Source of the DNA: Gonium pectorale
Lineage: Eukaryota > Chlorophyta > Chlorophyceae > Chlamydomonadales > Volvocaceae
DNA: 64,000 bases
NCBI GenBank assembly: GCA_001584585.1
Contig: LSYV01000006.1
Coordinates: 2,970,868-3,034,867 of the forward strand
Reading direction: 5' to 3'
In this document: positions 13,069-25,300 of the stretch, one piece after another
Numbering within the stretch: the stretch's first letter is position 1
How the letters are laid out: each line of letters opens with the position of its first letter
Position numbers and translations under genes: made by a program
The notes under the pieces: model-generated
The model's input: only the letters and a program-made list of their open reading frames with translations
Told to the model about the DNA's origin: nothing
The model's database searches: none

Positions 13069-16000
13069 ATGACGCAAGAGGATTTGTGGGTGCATTTCTC
13101 TCAAGCGCAGCTCGAGGAGTACTACAGCCTGCTCAAGGATCCTGACGCTGCAGCTGGGTGAGCTATGATTCAGCCGGGTGCCAGCGCGTGCGAACACGCC
13201 ACGCCAGGCCGACCTCCGCGAACCCATTTCCCTCCCACCTTCGCTCTCTTGGCGCACCCGCCCTCGACCCCGCCTCCTCTATAAGCAGGCATCTCGCTGC
13301 TGTGCTCGGTCTCGACGAGTATCGCTTCGATGCACGGCAAGCCATCCTGCTGGACTACGCGAGCTATGCTCTGGAGTAAGCAGGGGGGAAGCCAAACCCC
13401 TACGTGCCAGCCAGCTCTTGCGTCGCCGCTGCACGCTTAGGAGCGCTGAAGGCCGTGCGGTTCGCACGATGGCCTGTAGACGGTCTAGCATAGATTAGGT
13501 GTGGGGGCTGTGGCGTGGGGCTGCAGTAGTTACACGGCCATCGCCTTTGTCTGCCGCCCGCCTCCTTCCAGCTTTGCGCGCAAGCAGGGCTATGGTCCTA
13601 CGCGCACAGCCAGCTGGTACGACATTGCCCACCAAGTGCTGCAGCACTGTATAGGTGCGTGGCTCTGTATGTCGGAGTTGGCTTACTGGATAGCCGCAAT
13701 CACGGCATGCGGCTTGTGGGGGCACACAGATGCCTCTCGTTGAGCTGAGGTTCCAGAGGGGCTGGGTTCCGGTGGCCTGATAATATTTAGGTTGTTATCT
13801 TGGGGCACAGAGTAGCTGACGCCAGCATTGCTGTAGCATCGCTTCTGCGAGGCAGGACTGAGTGTGACCCGCAAACCTCCTGCAGGCGGCGCACCGTATG
13901 CGGAGTGCGAGGCGTGCTTCAAGGGGCTCATGTTGCAGCGGGTGCGGCCGCGCCCGGGCACCGATACGCCATTCTTCAGCCCCGACCAGGTGGGGCACAT
14001 GCCAGACAGGCTGCTGAGCGGGGCAGCGGAGCGGCGCCGCGCGCGCTGTGCGCGCTGTTCCGTGAGCTGATCGTGCCGCGCTCGCGATGCCGCGCGGACA
14101 CGTGTCAGGGACGTTGTGTGCCCCACACGGGCCCCACACGGGGTGTAGGGCGAGCTTGTGACGCCGGGGCTTGTGGGGGAGCCATGAGCAGCCCGCCCTT
14201 TCAGGTTCGGCTTTCCGCGGTGGAGCTACGCGGCCTCACTTCGGCCTCACGCTGTCATGCGCCGACCGAGCTGGCGCCGGCTGCAGCTGTCCGGCCTAGC
14301 CAACCCGCACTGACGGCTTGGGGCCTACCGGTAGTCGGTTGCCTCCTCTATGCAATGCCACCCATTGACCCTGCCTGCCCGCCCGCCCGCCTGCTGCTGT
14401 GCCCAGGTGGCCGCGGCTGGCGGCTTCATGGCCCGGGGGCTGCTGCGGCACTACCGGCTGTACCAGGTGGTGTTCTCCACCGAGCAGCCCCACACGCAAT
14501 ACACCGTGGACCTCACGGTGCGTACTGGGCCGGACCCATGGGCCGGCTGCGAGCCAGCGTGCTCGGGCCGCAGGCCCTGGCGGGCTCTTGGCAATGATGG
14601 GCAAGGACTGGTTGTGGGTTGGGCTCCTCGCGCTGGATTGTGTTTGCCAACGAAGCCCGGCGCCTCGTGTCCCCCTCGCAGGTGGAGACGCCTGTGGTTC
14701 CGTCGTTTGAGGCCGCGATGAGCCAGGCGGAGTGGGATGCGATGCACGAAAAGCGACGGTTGGAGGAGGAGCAGGCGCGCCAGGTGGGTGGCGCTTGGGG
14801 GCCTGGCTGGAGAGCGCATGCTCTGGGGCGGGTCGGGCTGTGGCACCCAGACTGCACTTCGCCGTCTGGGCGCCACAGTGGTGTGGGCTTAGTGATAGGC
14901 TTTAGGGAGTCAGCGATGTCGTTGCAATGGATATCAAAATGGAGGGTGTGCCACAGGGAAGGCCTACTACCGCAGTCTGCGTCATGTCTGCCAACGAACG
15001 GGGAGCCCCCACGGCAAACTCTGGTACGTCCGTCCTTTCCCTGCTCTCAGGCTGCAGAGGCGGCGGAGGCCGCTCGGTTGGCCGAGGAGGCGCGACTGGC
15101 GGAGGAGGAGGCGCGGCGGGCTGAAGAGGAGGCGCGGAGAGCGGAGCTGGCGCGGGTGGGTTCCAGAGCGGGGAAGGGCAGAGGTCGCGTGCCTCTCACT
15201 GCGGCATGTGGCCCTGCCGCTAAAGAAGGATTGGCGCGAGTGTGGTCTTATCCATGTAGCTCGAGTTTCGTTTGACCGGGAAACCCGGTGCACTGGCGCC
15301 TGGGTGCGGTACAGTACCACCCAGCTCCTGCCCACCGTGTGCGTCCGTAGGGCGGGTCCTCTCTGCTTTCCCCAATAGTTCCCACATGCCCCATCAGTAG
15401 CCAGGGTCTCCATGGGACTGGCCGGTCCGCGAGCCTCTCAGTGTCGGCACTCTGGCACCTTACCTCTCTGGCACATGGTATTCCAGAAAGGCCTTGCCAA
15501 GGACCTTTTCCCGTTGTTCCGGGCTGGCAAGGACCCATCCTATGCCCCGTGCCTTGCGGGGAAGGCATTTGAACCGGCCTCAGGCAGGGGCATGTCCTTG
15601 CAGCGTTAGGAAGCCGTAGGGCAAACGTTCCTTGCTGGCAAGGAAGGTACTGGGGTTCGGGGGTGCAAAGCCCTTGGGGCTGATGCGCGCGCGGGGCCCG
15701 GGGTCGAGGGAGCCGGGGCAGGGTGGGGGCGCGGAGTGAAGGGGCACTTGGAGGGAATGTGCGACAATCACAGCTGTTTCTGGCCGCCAGTTCTGAAGTC
15801 CTGCAGGGTCTTTGCTGGGAGAAGAGCTGACCCGCTTGACAATGACCGTTGTGCAAGCGTGCGCACACGAAACCCCCGCATCGAGCGTTTTGCAGAGGCT
15901 TCCTTGCAGCAAGGAAGGATTTAAGAAGGGCGCAATGTAAAGTCCTTGCAGGCCAGGAATGGGCACAGTCCTTGCAGCCAAGGACTGCTTTGAGACGTCG

Positions 16001-16289
16001 TGGCACCCACGCCGCTGGTGCGTACGCCCTACCCCGCCCGTTCCCCATCACCCCCGCCCTCGTCCCTGGCACCCTTATACCTGGTCCGCAGAAGCCCGCA
16101 ACCCTGGACGAGGCGATCCAGCAGCTGGTGGCGGTGCGGCTGGAGGCGGAGAAGGAAGCGCTGGCGGCGTCGTACGCGGAGCGGGAGGCGGCGTTGGTGG
16201 CCAAGATTGCGATGCTGGAGGAGGCGGCCGAGGCGGCCGGCGGCGGCGGCGGCAAGAAGCCGCAGTCCGCAAAGAAGGCCGCCTCGTGA
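13069..16289 (+). CDS. FAP119: Central-pair C1a protein FAP119 (C1a-34 / CFAP119 family, DUF4464)
   Basis: A 292-residue axonemal protein, orthologous by pattern to CFAP119/CCDC189 (DUF4464). In Chlamydomonas, FAP119 is C1a-34, part of the PF6/calmodulin-containing C1a projection of the cilium central pair; the size here (about 32 kDa) agrees. Exons: 13069-13157, 13289-13375, 13572-13654, 13886-13989, 14407-14517, 14682-14783, 15051-15155, 16092-16289. The family core is clear: YYSLLKDPDAAAGHL, then LGLDEYRFDARQAILLDY, FARKQGY, FFSPDQ and HYRLYQVVFS. Residues from about 159 form an Ala/Glu/Arg-rich coiled coil, and the tail is basic (KKPQSAKKAAS). The start ATG is the first in frame and gives the N-terminus MTQEDLW. 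The last intron is long (936 nt) and carries small palindromes. It converges with the SEC-C gene on the other strand. Confidence 0.92.
15487..15986. repeat. Cluster of CCTTGC...CAAGG palindromes inside a FAP119 intron
   Basis: At least four inverted repeats share one core. They lie at about 15487-15508 (AAAGG-CCTTGC-CAAGG), 15628-15645 (TTCCTTGC, two bases, GCAAGGAA), 15900-15916 (TTCCTTGC, one base, GCAAGGAA) and 15967-15986 (AGTCCTTG, CAGC, CAAGGACT). Single half-sites occur near 15527, 15594 and 15942. The arms are perfect in three of the four. All lie within the intron 15156-16091. Confidence 0.8.
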
Positions 16290-16905
16290 GCGGCCGCCTG
16301 GGGCGCCCAAGGGCAGGCAGCGGGCTGCGGCGGGCGGCTGGAACTGGGTTCGTTGGCAGGCCGGTGGAGATGGCGCCTAGGACGTGCCGTAGGAAGCGGA
16401 GTGGGCGCGCTGGCATGAGGCATGGGACGCGGACGCACGGGCGATCCCTTGCTGGAGCGAGGAGGTGGTGGTGGTGCGTCAGGCCCGTGCTCGATGCGCT
16501 TTGACGCTGGCTTGGTGTCACGTTGAGGCGCTGGGGTGCCTGTGGAACGCTCTACACGAGATGCCTTCGAAAGGGCATACAAAACAGCATCGTCGAAAGT
16601 GTTTTAACACTCCAAGCCTGGCGCGTGCAATGAAAAAAGAGAAATCATCACAATGCTGTCCGCATTATAGCGACAGACGGTTGGACTCGGATCGCGCGCC
16701 TGACTATGCAGAGCCGTGCGCCCGGGCTCAGGTGGAAGGCACACAGGCACCGATGCGACCTTTCTGTACATGTAACCGAAACGAAGCGCTGGCGCTGAAC
16801 GCCTATCTGCACACATCCCGGGCACGTGCTCATCCCGTCCCGCCTACACCCCAGTGCTGCGGACGTGGCCGGACCAGTCGGACACGGGCCTTCAGCACAC
16901 CAAGA
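16290..16905. other. 3' region shared by two convergent genes
   Basis: It holds the FAP119 3' UTR with the TGTAA at 16771. No clear TTACA (a minus-strand poly(A) motif) was seen for the SEC-C gene, so its 3' UTR may run into the last FAP119 exon. No coding feature is supported. Confidence 0.5.
16771..16775 (+). terminator. Putative TGTAA poly(A) signal of FAP119
   Basis: TGTAA, the usual chlorophyte polyadenylation motif, lies about 480 bases after the FAP119 stop and 130 bases before the stop of the convergent SEC-C gene. Five bases can occur by chance. Confidence 0.4.
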
Positions 16906-18970
16906 CTACCTCGCCGCGCCCGCCGCCGACGCCGTCTCCGCCGCCACCTGCTGCGGCTGACCCTGTTGCCCCTCACGGGCCCTCCGCTCCGCCTGCTTGG
17001 CCTCTTCCATCCAGGACGGGTAGTCGATCAGCTCGTAGTCTGCAAACAGCCACGCGCCGGGGCCGGCCCCCGCCGCTGAGCTGGCGTCAGGTGTTGGGGC
17101 GCGTAGGAAGCGGCTCCGCTCCACTGTGGTGCTGATACTGCGGATGGGACGGGCGATAAAGTTGGTCGGTGAAGCCGTACATGGGTATAGTTATGCAGTC
17201 CCTCGGCTGCATTGCAAGCAGTTTATCATGAGCCGAGCGTGGCTGCGGGGCCGGCAACTGTATCCGTCGTACAGAGGGAGGCAAGGCGGGGAGGCAAGTG
17301 CGAGAGCCCGCATCTGAGGGTGTGTGCTAGCCGCCTGGTGCCTACTCACATGATGGAGCCGTCGATGCCGCGGTCCGGGTTGACCTTGTTGACGCTGTTG
17401 TACCGGAAGGTGATGAACGCCTCGTCGGGGTGCGAGCCGGCCTCCGCGGCCAGGACCTGGGCGGGGCAGGCCAGGGGGCGGCAGCCAGCAGCGAGGAGAG
17501 CTGAGCGAGCGTGACGCGTGCGCGGGCTCCAGAGGGGGGCAGTGTTGTGGGCGTGAGGCATCGCGGGGCCGCCGCGGTGTGCACGACGCTGTGTTGGCAC
17601 TCGGCGCCCTTCAGGCCGCGGGATGCTGCACCGGAGATGCAGTTGGAAGTACAGCGCGGCGAGAGGGAGGGAGGGGTGCATGTTTGGATGATGAGGGCAA
17701 TGATAAGGGGGCTCCGGTGCACCGGTGCAAGGCTGGTATGGGCTTTGGGCGCCCGGGACTGTGCAGCCGCCTGGCGAGGCGTCGAAATGCAGTTGGGGCC
17801 AATGGAGTGCATTGCAGGACCGTGGGATGGATTGGAATATCATAGCAAGCCGAGCCTGTCGAGATGGGCCCGTGCTGCCACATCGGGGCCACAATGGCTT
17901 ATGCAGGCACCGGGCGGTCAAGGGCCCACCTTGAGGTTCGAGTACGTGAAGCGCTTGGTGGCTGCCTCCACGTCGCGCCGCAGCTGGGCGGTCGCCCCGC
18001 CCGGCGCCGACCCCTCGTACTTGAACGAGTGGTAGTTGGGGTGGAAGGTGGACACCAGGTACGGAACTCTGTGGGAGTACGGCGAGCGCAAGGGAGGCGG
18101 AGGGGAGCGAGGCACCAATGGGCTCTCAGGCTCCGGCGGCCGATAAGGCACTGCTTGACATGCGAACGGAGCGAGCCGAAATTGGCTTGGGGCGGCGTGT
18201 GCACCCAAAGAGCCCCAGGGAGCCCCAGGGAGCCCCAGGGAGCCGAGTGCATGCGTGGCTGCGTTCCGCGTCTCCGGGCGCCGGTCCACCTGGGCGCTGG
18301 TCCGCCCGACCCCGCTGCTGCCACGCACCTGCCCTTCACGAAGGCGCAGAAGCGGGCCCGCAGCGCGGCCTCCACGTCGGGCGGCACGGCCGCGCCCGCG
18401 TGGTAGGGCTCGCAGCATTCCTGCGAAGCGAGGCGGGCACGGCCAGGGCGTACGGCGGCAGGTGTGCGGCGGGTGGAGACCGCGGGCAGGGGCGGCTTAG
18501 GCAGCGAGCATTGTAGGGATGTGGGTCAGCGCTTCTCATCCTGCGCGTCACTTGCTGCAACTCACTCACAGCGGCGTGCGACAGGGTCTACCTGCTTGCG
18601 GTCGACTTGCGGCAATACAACCAATTGTGCCTTGCCCCCGCTGCACACCGCTCTTGCCCCCGCAGCTTACCCGATACACGGACTTGGAGCCACAGGCGCA
18701 GGTCTGCGTCACGCCGAGCTTGGACGCGCTGGCTGCGTTGGCGGCGCCAAACCCTTTGCCCTTGCTGCCGGCCGCGCCCTTGGCTTTCCCCGCGGCTGCC
18801 AGCACGGCTGTCCGGGGGGCGGGGTCACAGGAGCAGCTCCCACCGCTGGCGGGGTCGCTAGTCCGCAACGCGGGCGCGGCGCTCCGTTGCAGCGGCAGCG
18901 GCACCCGTTGCGGTGTGGCGAGCACGCTGGGCGCGGCAGCGCCGCCAACGTGTGAGACTGATCGCTGCAT
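16906..18970 (-). CDS. SEC-C motif / YchJ-like (UPF0225, NTF2-fold) protein
   Basis: A 289-residue protein of the bacterial YchJ/UPF0225 type. Exons on the minus strand: 18970-18671, 18420-18329, 18068-17930, 17456-17350, 17137-16906. After about 85 Ala/Ser/Pro/Gly-rich residues that resemble a plastid or mitochondrial transit peptide comes a SEC-C zinc site split by an intron: CACGSKSVYR joins ECCEPYHAG, giving the C-x-C...CC pattern typical of the family. Next are ALRARFCAFVKG, VPYLVSTFHPNYH, DEAFITFRYNS, VERSRFLR and AWLFADYELID, which match the order of YchJ conserved blocks. The tail is Glu/Ala/Gln-rich. The cellular role of YchJ proteins is not established; zinc binding is inferred from the cysteines. 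The last acceptor is placed at 17138-17139 because only that choice keeps the ERSRF frame. Confidence 0.86.
18211..18240. repeat. Three tandem copies of a 10-bp unit
   Basis: AGCCCCAGGG is repeated three times in an intron of the SEC-C gene, without interruption. It is short simple-sequence DNA and too short to be an array of any known type. Confidence 0.9.
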
Positions 18971-19344
18971 TGCGACAGAAAGATGTGAATTGGGATGTGC
19001 TGCTTTGCAAGTGGCGAAGGTATCAGCAAGACGAGGTCTGCAAGTAAAACAGCCAATTCTCTCTCCTCGGTAGCAATTCACCTAAGTGATTCAAATATGC
19101 TTCATGTGAGTGTCCATAGGTTTTGGAGGCAGCGACAGCGAGTCGTGCTTTGGTTTCGCTGGTTCCGCGAAAAGCCGTGCCGTGGCACCTATTGCACACA
19201 TCTGCAATAAGTGCCGAAATACGGACTGAGGACTGTCGAGTTCACTACCAGGGATTAATTCTCAGCAGTGCTCTCGATTGGGGGCGGCGTCCCCACCACC
19301 GATCGCCGCGCAGCTTCAGCCCCCATTTAAACCATAGACTAAGA
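18971..19344. promoter_or_regulatory. Shared intergenic promoter region of the SEC-C and PheRS alpha genes
   Basis: These 374 bp separate the start codons of two divergent genes and must contain both 5' UTRs and core promoters. No TATA box or obvious shared motif is visible. Confidence 0.6.
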
Positions 19345-22300
19345 ATGGCGGATCTAGAGGCCAGCCTGCTCCAGGCGCTGAACGCGCAGGAATGCATCGC
19401 GGACTCGGGCGAGTTTGCAAAGAGCGCTGGCGTGGACCACATGGTTCTAGTGGGCACGATTCGCAGTCTGCAGGCATCGGAGATGATTGTCGCCGAGGTG
19501 GGTCCTGGCAGGCCGGTAGCCGTGCGCCTGCTTGGCGCGGCAGTCGCGAGTGGGAAGGCCAGCCGGGGGGCGCATGCGCAGGGGACGCGGCGTGAAGCGC
19601 GTGCACTTCCTCCCGCAGCCGCCTCAGGGTGGGGTGTGGAAGGGATGGGGGCAGTGCTTGGCGGGGCCCGGGGTGGCTGGGGCCGCAGGTGCCGCCAGCT
19701 GTGATCGGGAGGGTCTTCTAACGTGCTGTAAATCCCACCCCTACGTACCGCGTCAAGGGTGTTGCAAAGGTGCCCCTCATCTTGTGCTGACGCGCCCACC
19801 ACCACCCGCCGCTGTCGCTGCCCCTGCCCCGTCCCCGCCGCCCTCAACCCCCTTATCCCCGCCCCGCCCCCGCCCCGCCCCCGCCCCGCCCCCGCAGGAC
19901 ATCGACCACTTCCGCTACGCGCTGACCGAGGAGTCCCAGGGCTACCTGACGGCCGGCTCCCCGGAGGCGCAGGTCTTCAACGCGGTGACCCCCGGGGAGG
20001 GCATCACACTGGCGGAGCTCAAGGTGCGCCGGAGCGGGGGCGGGTGTGGGTATGCGTATGGGTGGGGGCAGCGCTTCCCAAGGACCAGCCCATTATCTGG
20101 AGGGGAGGGGAGGGGAGGGGCGGGGAGGGGAGGGGCGGGGAGGGGCAGCGCTGGTGGAGCTGCAGTAAGGCAGTGGCGGGGTGGGGCGCGGGGAGGGCAA
20201 CGCGTGCAAGCGGCATGTGGGCGTGTATGCGGGTGCGGCGTTTGGGTCTCCTGCGAGTGCAGCAGCTGTGCTGGCCACAACTGCGCGTTCGCGATACGGG
20301 CTCGCAGGCCTGTTGGACCGCCGGGCTTCTGGGCCGCCGGAGTGCTGCCCCGCATCGCCCCGGCCAGGTGGTTGCCGCACGGGGCCAAGGCCGTACACAC
20401 CCTCCGTCGCGCCACCCCGATGGCGCCCCCCGGACCTCCCGCCCCTGCCCTCTTCCGCTTGTCCGCGCCCTGGAAGGCGTCCATGATTGCGCGCCTCCCG
20501 CTCCCTCCCCGTCCTCCCTCCCTCCCCACCCTCAGGCCAAGGTCCCCGGCGAAGCGGGCGATGTGGGCTTCAAGCAGGCCATGCAGCAGCGCTGGCTGGC
20601 GCTGGACAAGGCGGCGGGCGAGCCCCGAGTGGTCCGCAAGGTGGGGGCCGCCATGACACCTCCGTAAAGAGCAAGGGGTGGGCAGGGGCGATTGAGATAC
20701 TGGGGCAGGCAAGGTGCGTTTCCCCACCCCCGCTTCAGTGCCTGCCTGCTGAGATATGACGTGCTTGTTACCCCGGACAGCTCGCGGCCCAGCTGAGTGG
20801 TGGGGAGTTGGCTCCTGGGCATGGGCTGCACGGGCGGGGTGCGGGGGGGGGGTGCGGGCGGGAGCAGAACGGGTTTGGGTGGGGTTTTGGGGCGGCCTCT
20901 GTGCCCAGGTGGGCTTCCCTGTGGATGAGGGCAGGCAGGGCACGGGCGGAAGGGTGCAATGGTGCAATGTTGGGAATGGCGGGGAAGGGCGCGGCTGCAC
21001 GCGGCTGTGCTGGCTGCCCTGACGCATCCGTAGCCCCCCCCCCCCTGCCCTCCGATGCACCCGCTCGCGTGCCCCCTCCCCCGCTCTCCACCCCGGGCTG
21101 ATCAGCCCCAGCCACTGCGGAGCTGCCAGGCTCCCGACTCTACCCGACCCGGCCCTCACCTTGCGTGTATGCGAGCCGCCGCCATTGTCCTCGCTTTGTT
21201 GCGGGCACGCTCCTCCCGGTCGCGGCCTCTGGCCAGACCCCGAGTGCTGGGCACGCGCATGTCGCCGCAGCGCAGCGCAGCGCACCAGTGGTGGCCTGGA
21301 TGGCTGGGTCAGGCTCCGGTCGCGCAACGGCCCACTCGCCAGCTTCCCTGTGCAATCGCAACCGCCCGGCCCTGTCTGGCGCACGCAAACGCCCCCCCCC
21401 GCGCCTAACCAGGGTGCACCCGGGCGACGCGTGCCCGTGCGGCCTCCCCCCTTGACTGACGGGGCTGACCGCTGGCGGCCCCCCGCCCGCCCGGACGCAG
21501 GTGGACTCGATTGAGGACCGCACGCAGGCGCTGCTGGCGGACGTGGCCGCGGGGCGGGAGATCCCCAAGGCGGAGGCGGACAACCTGGCCAAGAAGCGCA
21601 AGCTCATCAAGCCGGAGTGAGAGCGGGCTCGGACTCGCGTTGCGGGAGGGGCGGGGAGGGGCGGGGCGCAAGTCACGGCGCAGAGCGGATAACTGGAACT
21701 CATGCGAGGACACATGGCGCCTGCGCCAGCCTGGCTCTGGCATTTGCTGAGGGGAGCGGGGAGCTCGGGCGGTCCAGGTTCGAGCTGAGGCTTCAGCCCG
21801 CTGATCTTTCACCCGTCCGAGGACGCTCAGCCTGTAGCGAGGAACCTGTAGGTCACTGAGTCCCTGAATGTATGCAGCTGCAGCTGCTGCAGTGCTTCAC
21901 GGCCGCCCTCTGCCGTGTGCTGCCGCGCCTGACCCTGCACCCGCAGGCAGTGGAAGACGTACAAGCTGACCAAGGGCGCCAAGTTTGCCCTGGAGCGCAA
22001 GAAGCCCGCCACCGACCTCACCTTCGACATGCTCGCCAAGTGAGTCCGGGTGGGGAGGAGGGTGGGGGTGGGGGGCGCGTGCGGGTTGAGATCATGTGTG
22101 GAGAGGTGGGGTTGCGGGCTGATGCGCGCGCCCCGCGCAGCCTCGCCTTCACATGCATGATCCACCGCTCGAGCTCCGGACGAGCAGCATGCCGCGTTCC
22201 CTCTCCGCCTGCGTCCGTGCAGCGCTCCACCAGCCCCGCCCTGGCTCGCCAACCCCAGCTCCCTACCCCGCCCGCAACCCCATAGCGCCCCCCGGCCCGG

Positions 22301-25300
22301 CTTCTCTTGTGAGACCGCTGTGCGACCGCTCATCTCCATGCCCGCCCACCCACCCACCCCACATTGTAAAACAGGGGCACCTGGCGCACACAGGAGTTCA
22401 AGGACTACAACTTCAACGCGTTCGGGGTGCTGCCCTCGGGCGGCCACCTGCACCCGCTGCTCAAGGTGCGAGGCTGCGGCAGGCGGGGGGGAGGCGCGGG
22501 GCGGAGCGGGCCCACCGGGTCAGGGTACGGCGGGGGGGGGGGCGCGGGGCGGAGCGGGCCCACCGGGTCGGGGTACGGCGGGGAGGGGCGTTCTGGAGCG
22601 AAGGAGGCACAAGCAGCAATGAGCGGAGTTCAGCATGTGCGACCCTCTACCAGGCGGTGGTTGTTGGTGTGCTGCTGAAGGCCCGGAACGTGGACCCGCT
22701 GCCGGTCCTTCTTCGTGACGCCGCCCGTCCTCCTCGGGCTGTTCTCCGGCCTGTACTCTGCCCGGCCGCCTTTGCCCCACATCACGTCCACTCTGCCACG
22801 ACACCCTGCGCCCTCCGTAGAGAGAGCGACAGCTGATGAAGTGATGATGCGCAGCGCGTCTCATTCACCCGTGAAACCCTCGACAATGTGCGCAGGTGCG
22901 GACTCAATTCCGCAAGATCTTCACGCAGATGGGCTTTGAGGAGATGCCCACCAACCAGTGAGTGCAGCCCTCGCGTGCGGGGTGGGGGTGGGGTGGGGTG
23001 GGGTGGGGGGTACTCAGTCCGTGGGGGGGGACGAGGGCGGGCGGGTTGACGGGCGGGGGTGGGGGATGAGGAGGGGTTTTGTGAGGGCACGGGGGCGGAG
23101 GCACGGAACGCAGGAGATAAAGTGAACAGGCGCTAGAGGTAACCCACATCTGCAGATGAGTACGTGATGGGTGGGTGGGTACAAGGCATGGCGGTTGTAA
23201 AGCAAATGAGGCAAAGGCGCGGGATGGCGCCCGCGGCGCTACTGAGGGCTCTGTGAAACCAGACGGGGTCATAGTTGCGATCGTGCGCTTGCTCCCACTG
23301 GCCTCTCCTGTCCGCTCCCCAGCGCGGCGCCGCGAAAGCACACGCTCAAATTACGCCACCTCCCGCCCCGGGTCGCCTGCCGTACGCCCCCAGGTACGTG
23401 GAGTTGTCGTTCTGGAACTTCGACGCGCTGTTCCAGCCGCAGCAGCACCCTGCCCGTGACGCGCACGACACCTTCTTCCTCAACAAGCCGGCCGCCACCG
23501 CCTCGGACCGCGGGGTGCCCGCAGACTACCTGCAGCGGGTGCAGGTGCGAGGGAGGGCAAGGCACCGGCTGGGGGGGCCAGGGGGGTTTTGGAGGATGGG
23601 GATGGACGTACGAGGCGGATCGCGGTAGAAAAGTTGTGGAAAGGCCCATCGATGCAATGCGGAGGCAACCCCGCCCCCGTTCCTCCCCTCCCCGCCCCCC
23701 GTCAGTGCCCCGCCTTCCCCCCTCCCCGCCTCCCCAGCTCCCCACCATCCTCCGCTCCCGACTATGCCCCGCTCCCCGCCCCCCCCCGCCAGTCCGTCCA
23801 CGAGGTGGGCGGCTACGGCTCCGCGGGCTACGGCTACAGCTGGAAGCTGGCGGAGAGCGAGAAGAACCTGCTGCGCACGCACACCACCGCCGTGTCCAGC
23901 CGCATGCTCTACCGCCTGGCCAACCAGCCGGGCGGCTTCAAGTGAGCGCGCGGCGGCAGCGGGCGGCGGGCAGGGCAGGGAGCGGGTGGATGGGAGGGCG
24001 GGGTGTGCATTGGGGCTGGAGCGGGGGCGGAGGGTGCGGGTGGGCGACGCCGGGACGAATGGGACCCAGGTCTGGTGCGGCGGGGTGGAGCGTACCGATT
24101 CACCTTCCTAGGCCCCGGGCCTGTGTGACCCCTCCGTCTCACGCCACGTCCACGCCCCATCATCGTGCCTTCCCCGCCCCGCACCCCCTCCCCAGTCAGC
24201 GTTTGCCTCCGGACTGAGATTCCCCCCTCCCTGCCCCGCCCCCGCCAGGCCCGCCAAGTACTTCTCCATCGACCGCGTGTTCCGGAACGAGCAGGTCGAC
24301 CGGACCCACCTGGCGGAGTTCCACCAAGTGGAGGGTGAGGCGGCCGCAAACGTGGGGAGGGGGGAGCGGAAGGGAGGAGGCGGGGGAAGAGCGGGTGAGG
24401 GAGGATGTTGGACGAGGACGGCAGGGGGCATGGCGCCTGGCGTTGCTGAGGGGCTCCTGGCAGACATAACGCGATGGGAAGGGAGGGGAAGGGGACGGTA
24501 CCTGGGCTCGCCTGTTGCCGCCTGCTGCGGCGTCCTGGTGTTCGGCCCATGCGTTCCCGCCGGGCCACCCACCTGCGTCGCTGGAACCCACCCTGATCGG
24601 CGCGCAGGCCTGATCTGCGACCGGGGGCTGACGCTGGGCGACCTCATCGGAGTGCTCAACCAGGTGCGAGCGCGGGCGCGGGCGGGCGGTGGGGCAGCGG
24701 GCGGGTGGGGGGGTGGGGGGGGTCGGTGGGCGGGTGGGGGGTCCCGCAGATGCTATGGGGTACGTCGGGACTCTCCAGGGAGGTGCAAGGGCGGGTTGGC
24801 GAGGTACACTGCTTACCGGCAAGGGACTATTCTGGCTACGTGGAGACTGCCACCGGCTTCACTGCGACTGGGGCGGGGCGGGACGGAGGGTTGCCACATT
24901 TTTTACCCGGAGCGCGTGCTGACCCTTCCCTCCGAACGTGCTCCATTCCCTTGGTGTGCACCTCTCGCCCGCGCCGCACCGCACTGGCCCCTCCGCGCAG
25001 TTCTTCAGCCGGCTGGGCCTGAAGAAGCTGCGCTTCAAGCCCGCCTACAACCCCTACACGGAGCCCTCCATGGAGATCTTCAGGTGGGGCAGCTGCGGGT
25101 GGGGGCCATGTAGCTGGAAGGAGGAGGCAGGGGTGGCGCCTGACTGGAGTACGCTTCCTGCTTGGGGCTGGGGTCGCCTTCAATACACCAGTCAGTTGAT
25201 CCCTTCCATGTATCGAAGCGCTGTTGCTGCACGTGTACGCGTTGCATTGACCACCGTGCTGTCTGCCCCCTGCTCTGCCACCCAACTTACTGTCACCCCT

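Noticed and set aside
15248..16582. Minus-strand open frame of about 440 codons across the last FAP119 intron and exon
   Set aside because: No domain, Pro/Ser/Arg-rich, and it lies opposite the well-supported FAP119 coiled-coil exon.
18211..18240. Short direct repeats as a CRISPR-like array
   Set aside because: The units are contiguous without spacers, very short and inside a spliced nuclear intron.
19942..21384. Minus-strand open frame of about 480 codons
   Set aside because: It is antisense to PheRS exons and GC-rich introns, and its length follows from few stops in such DNA.
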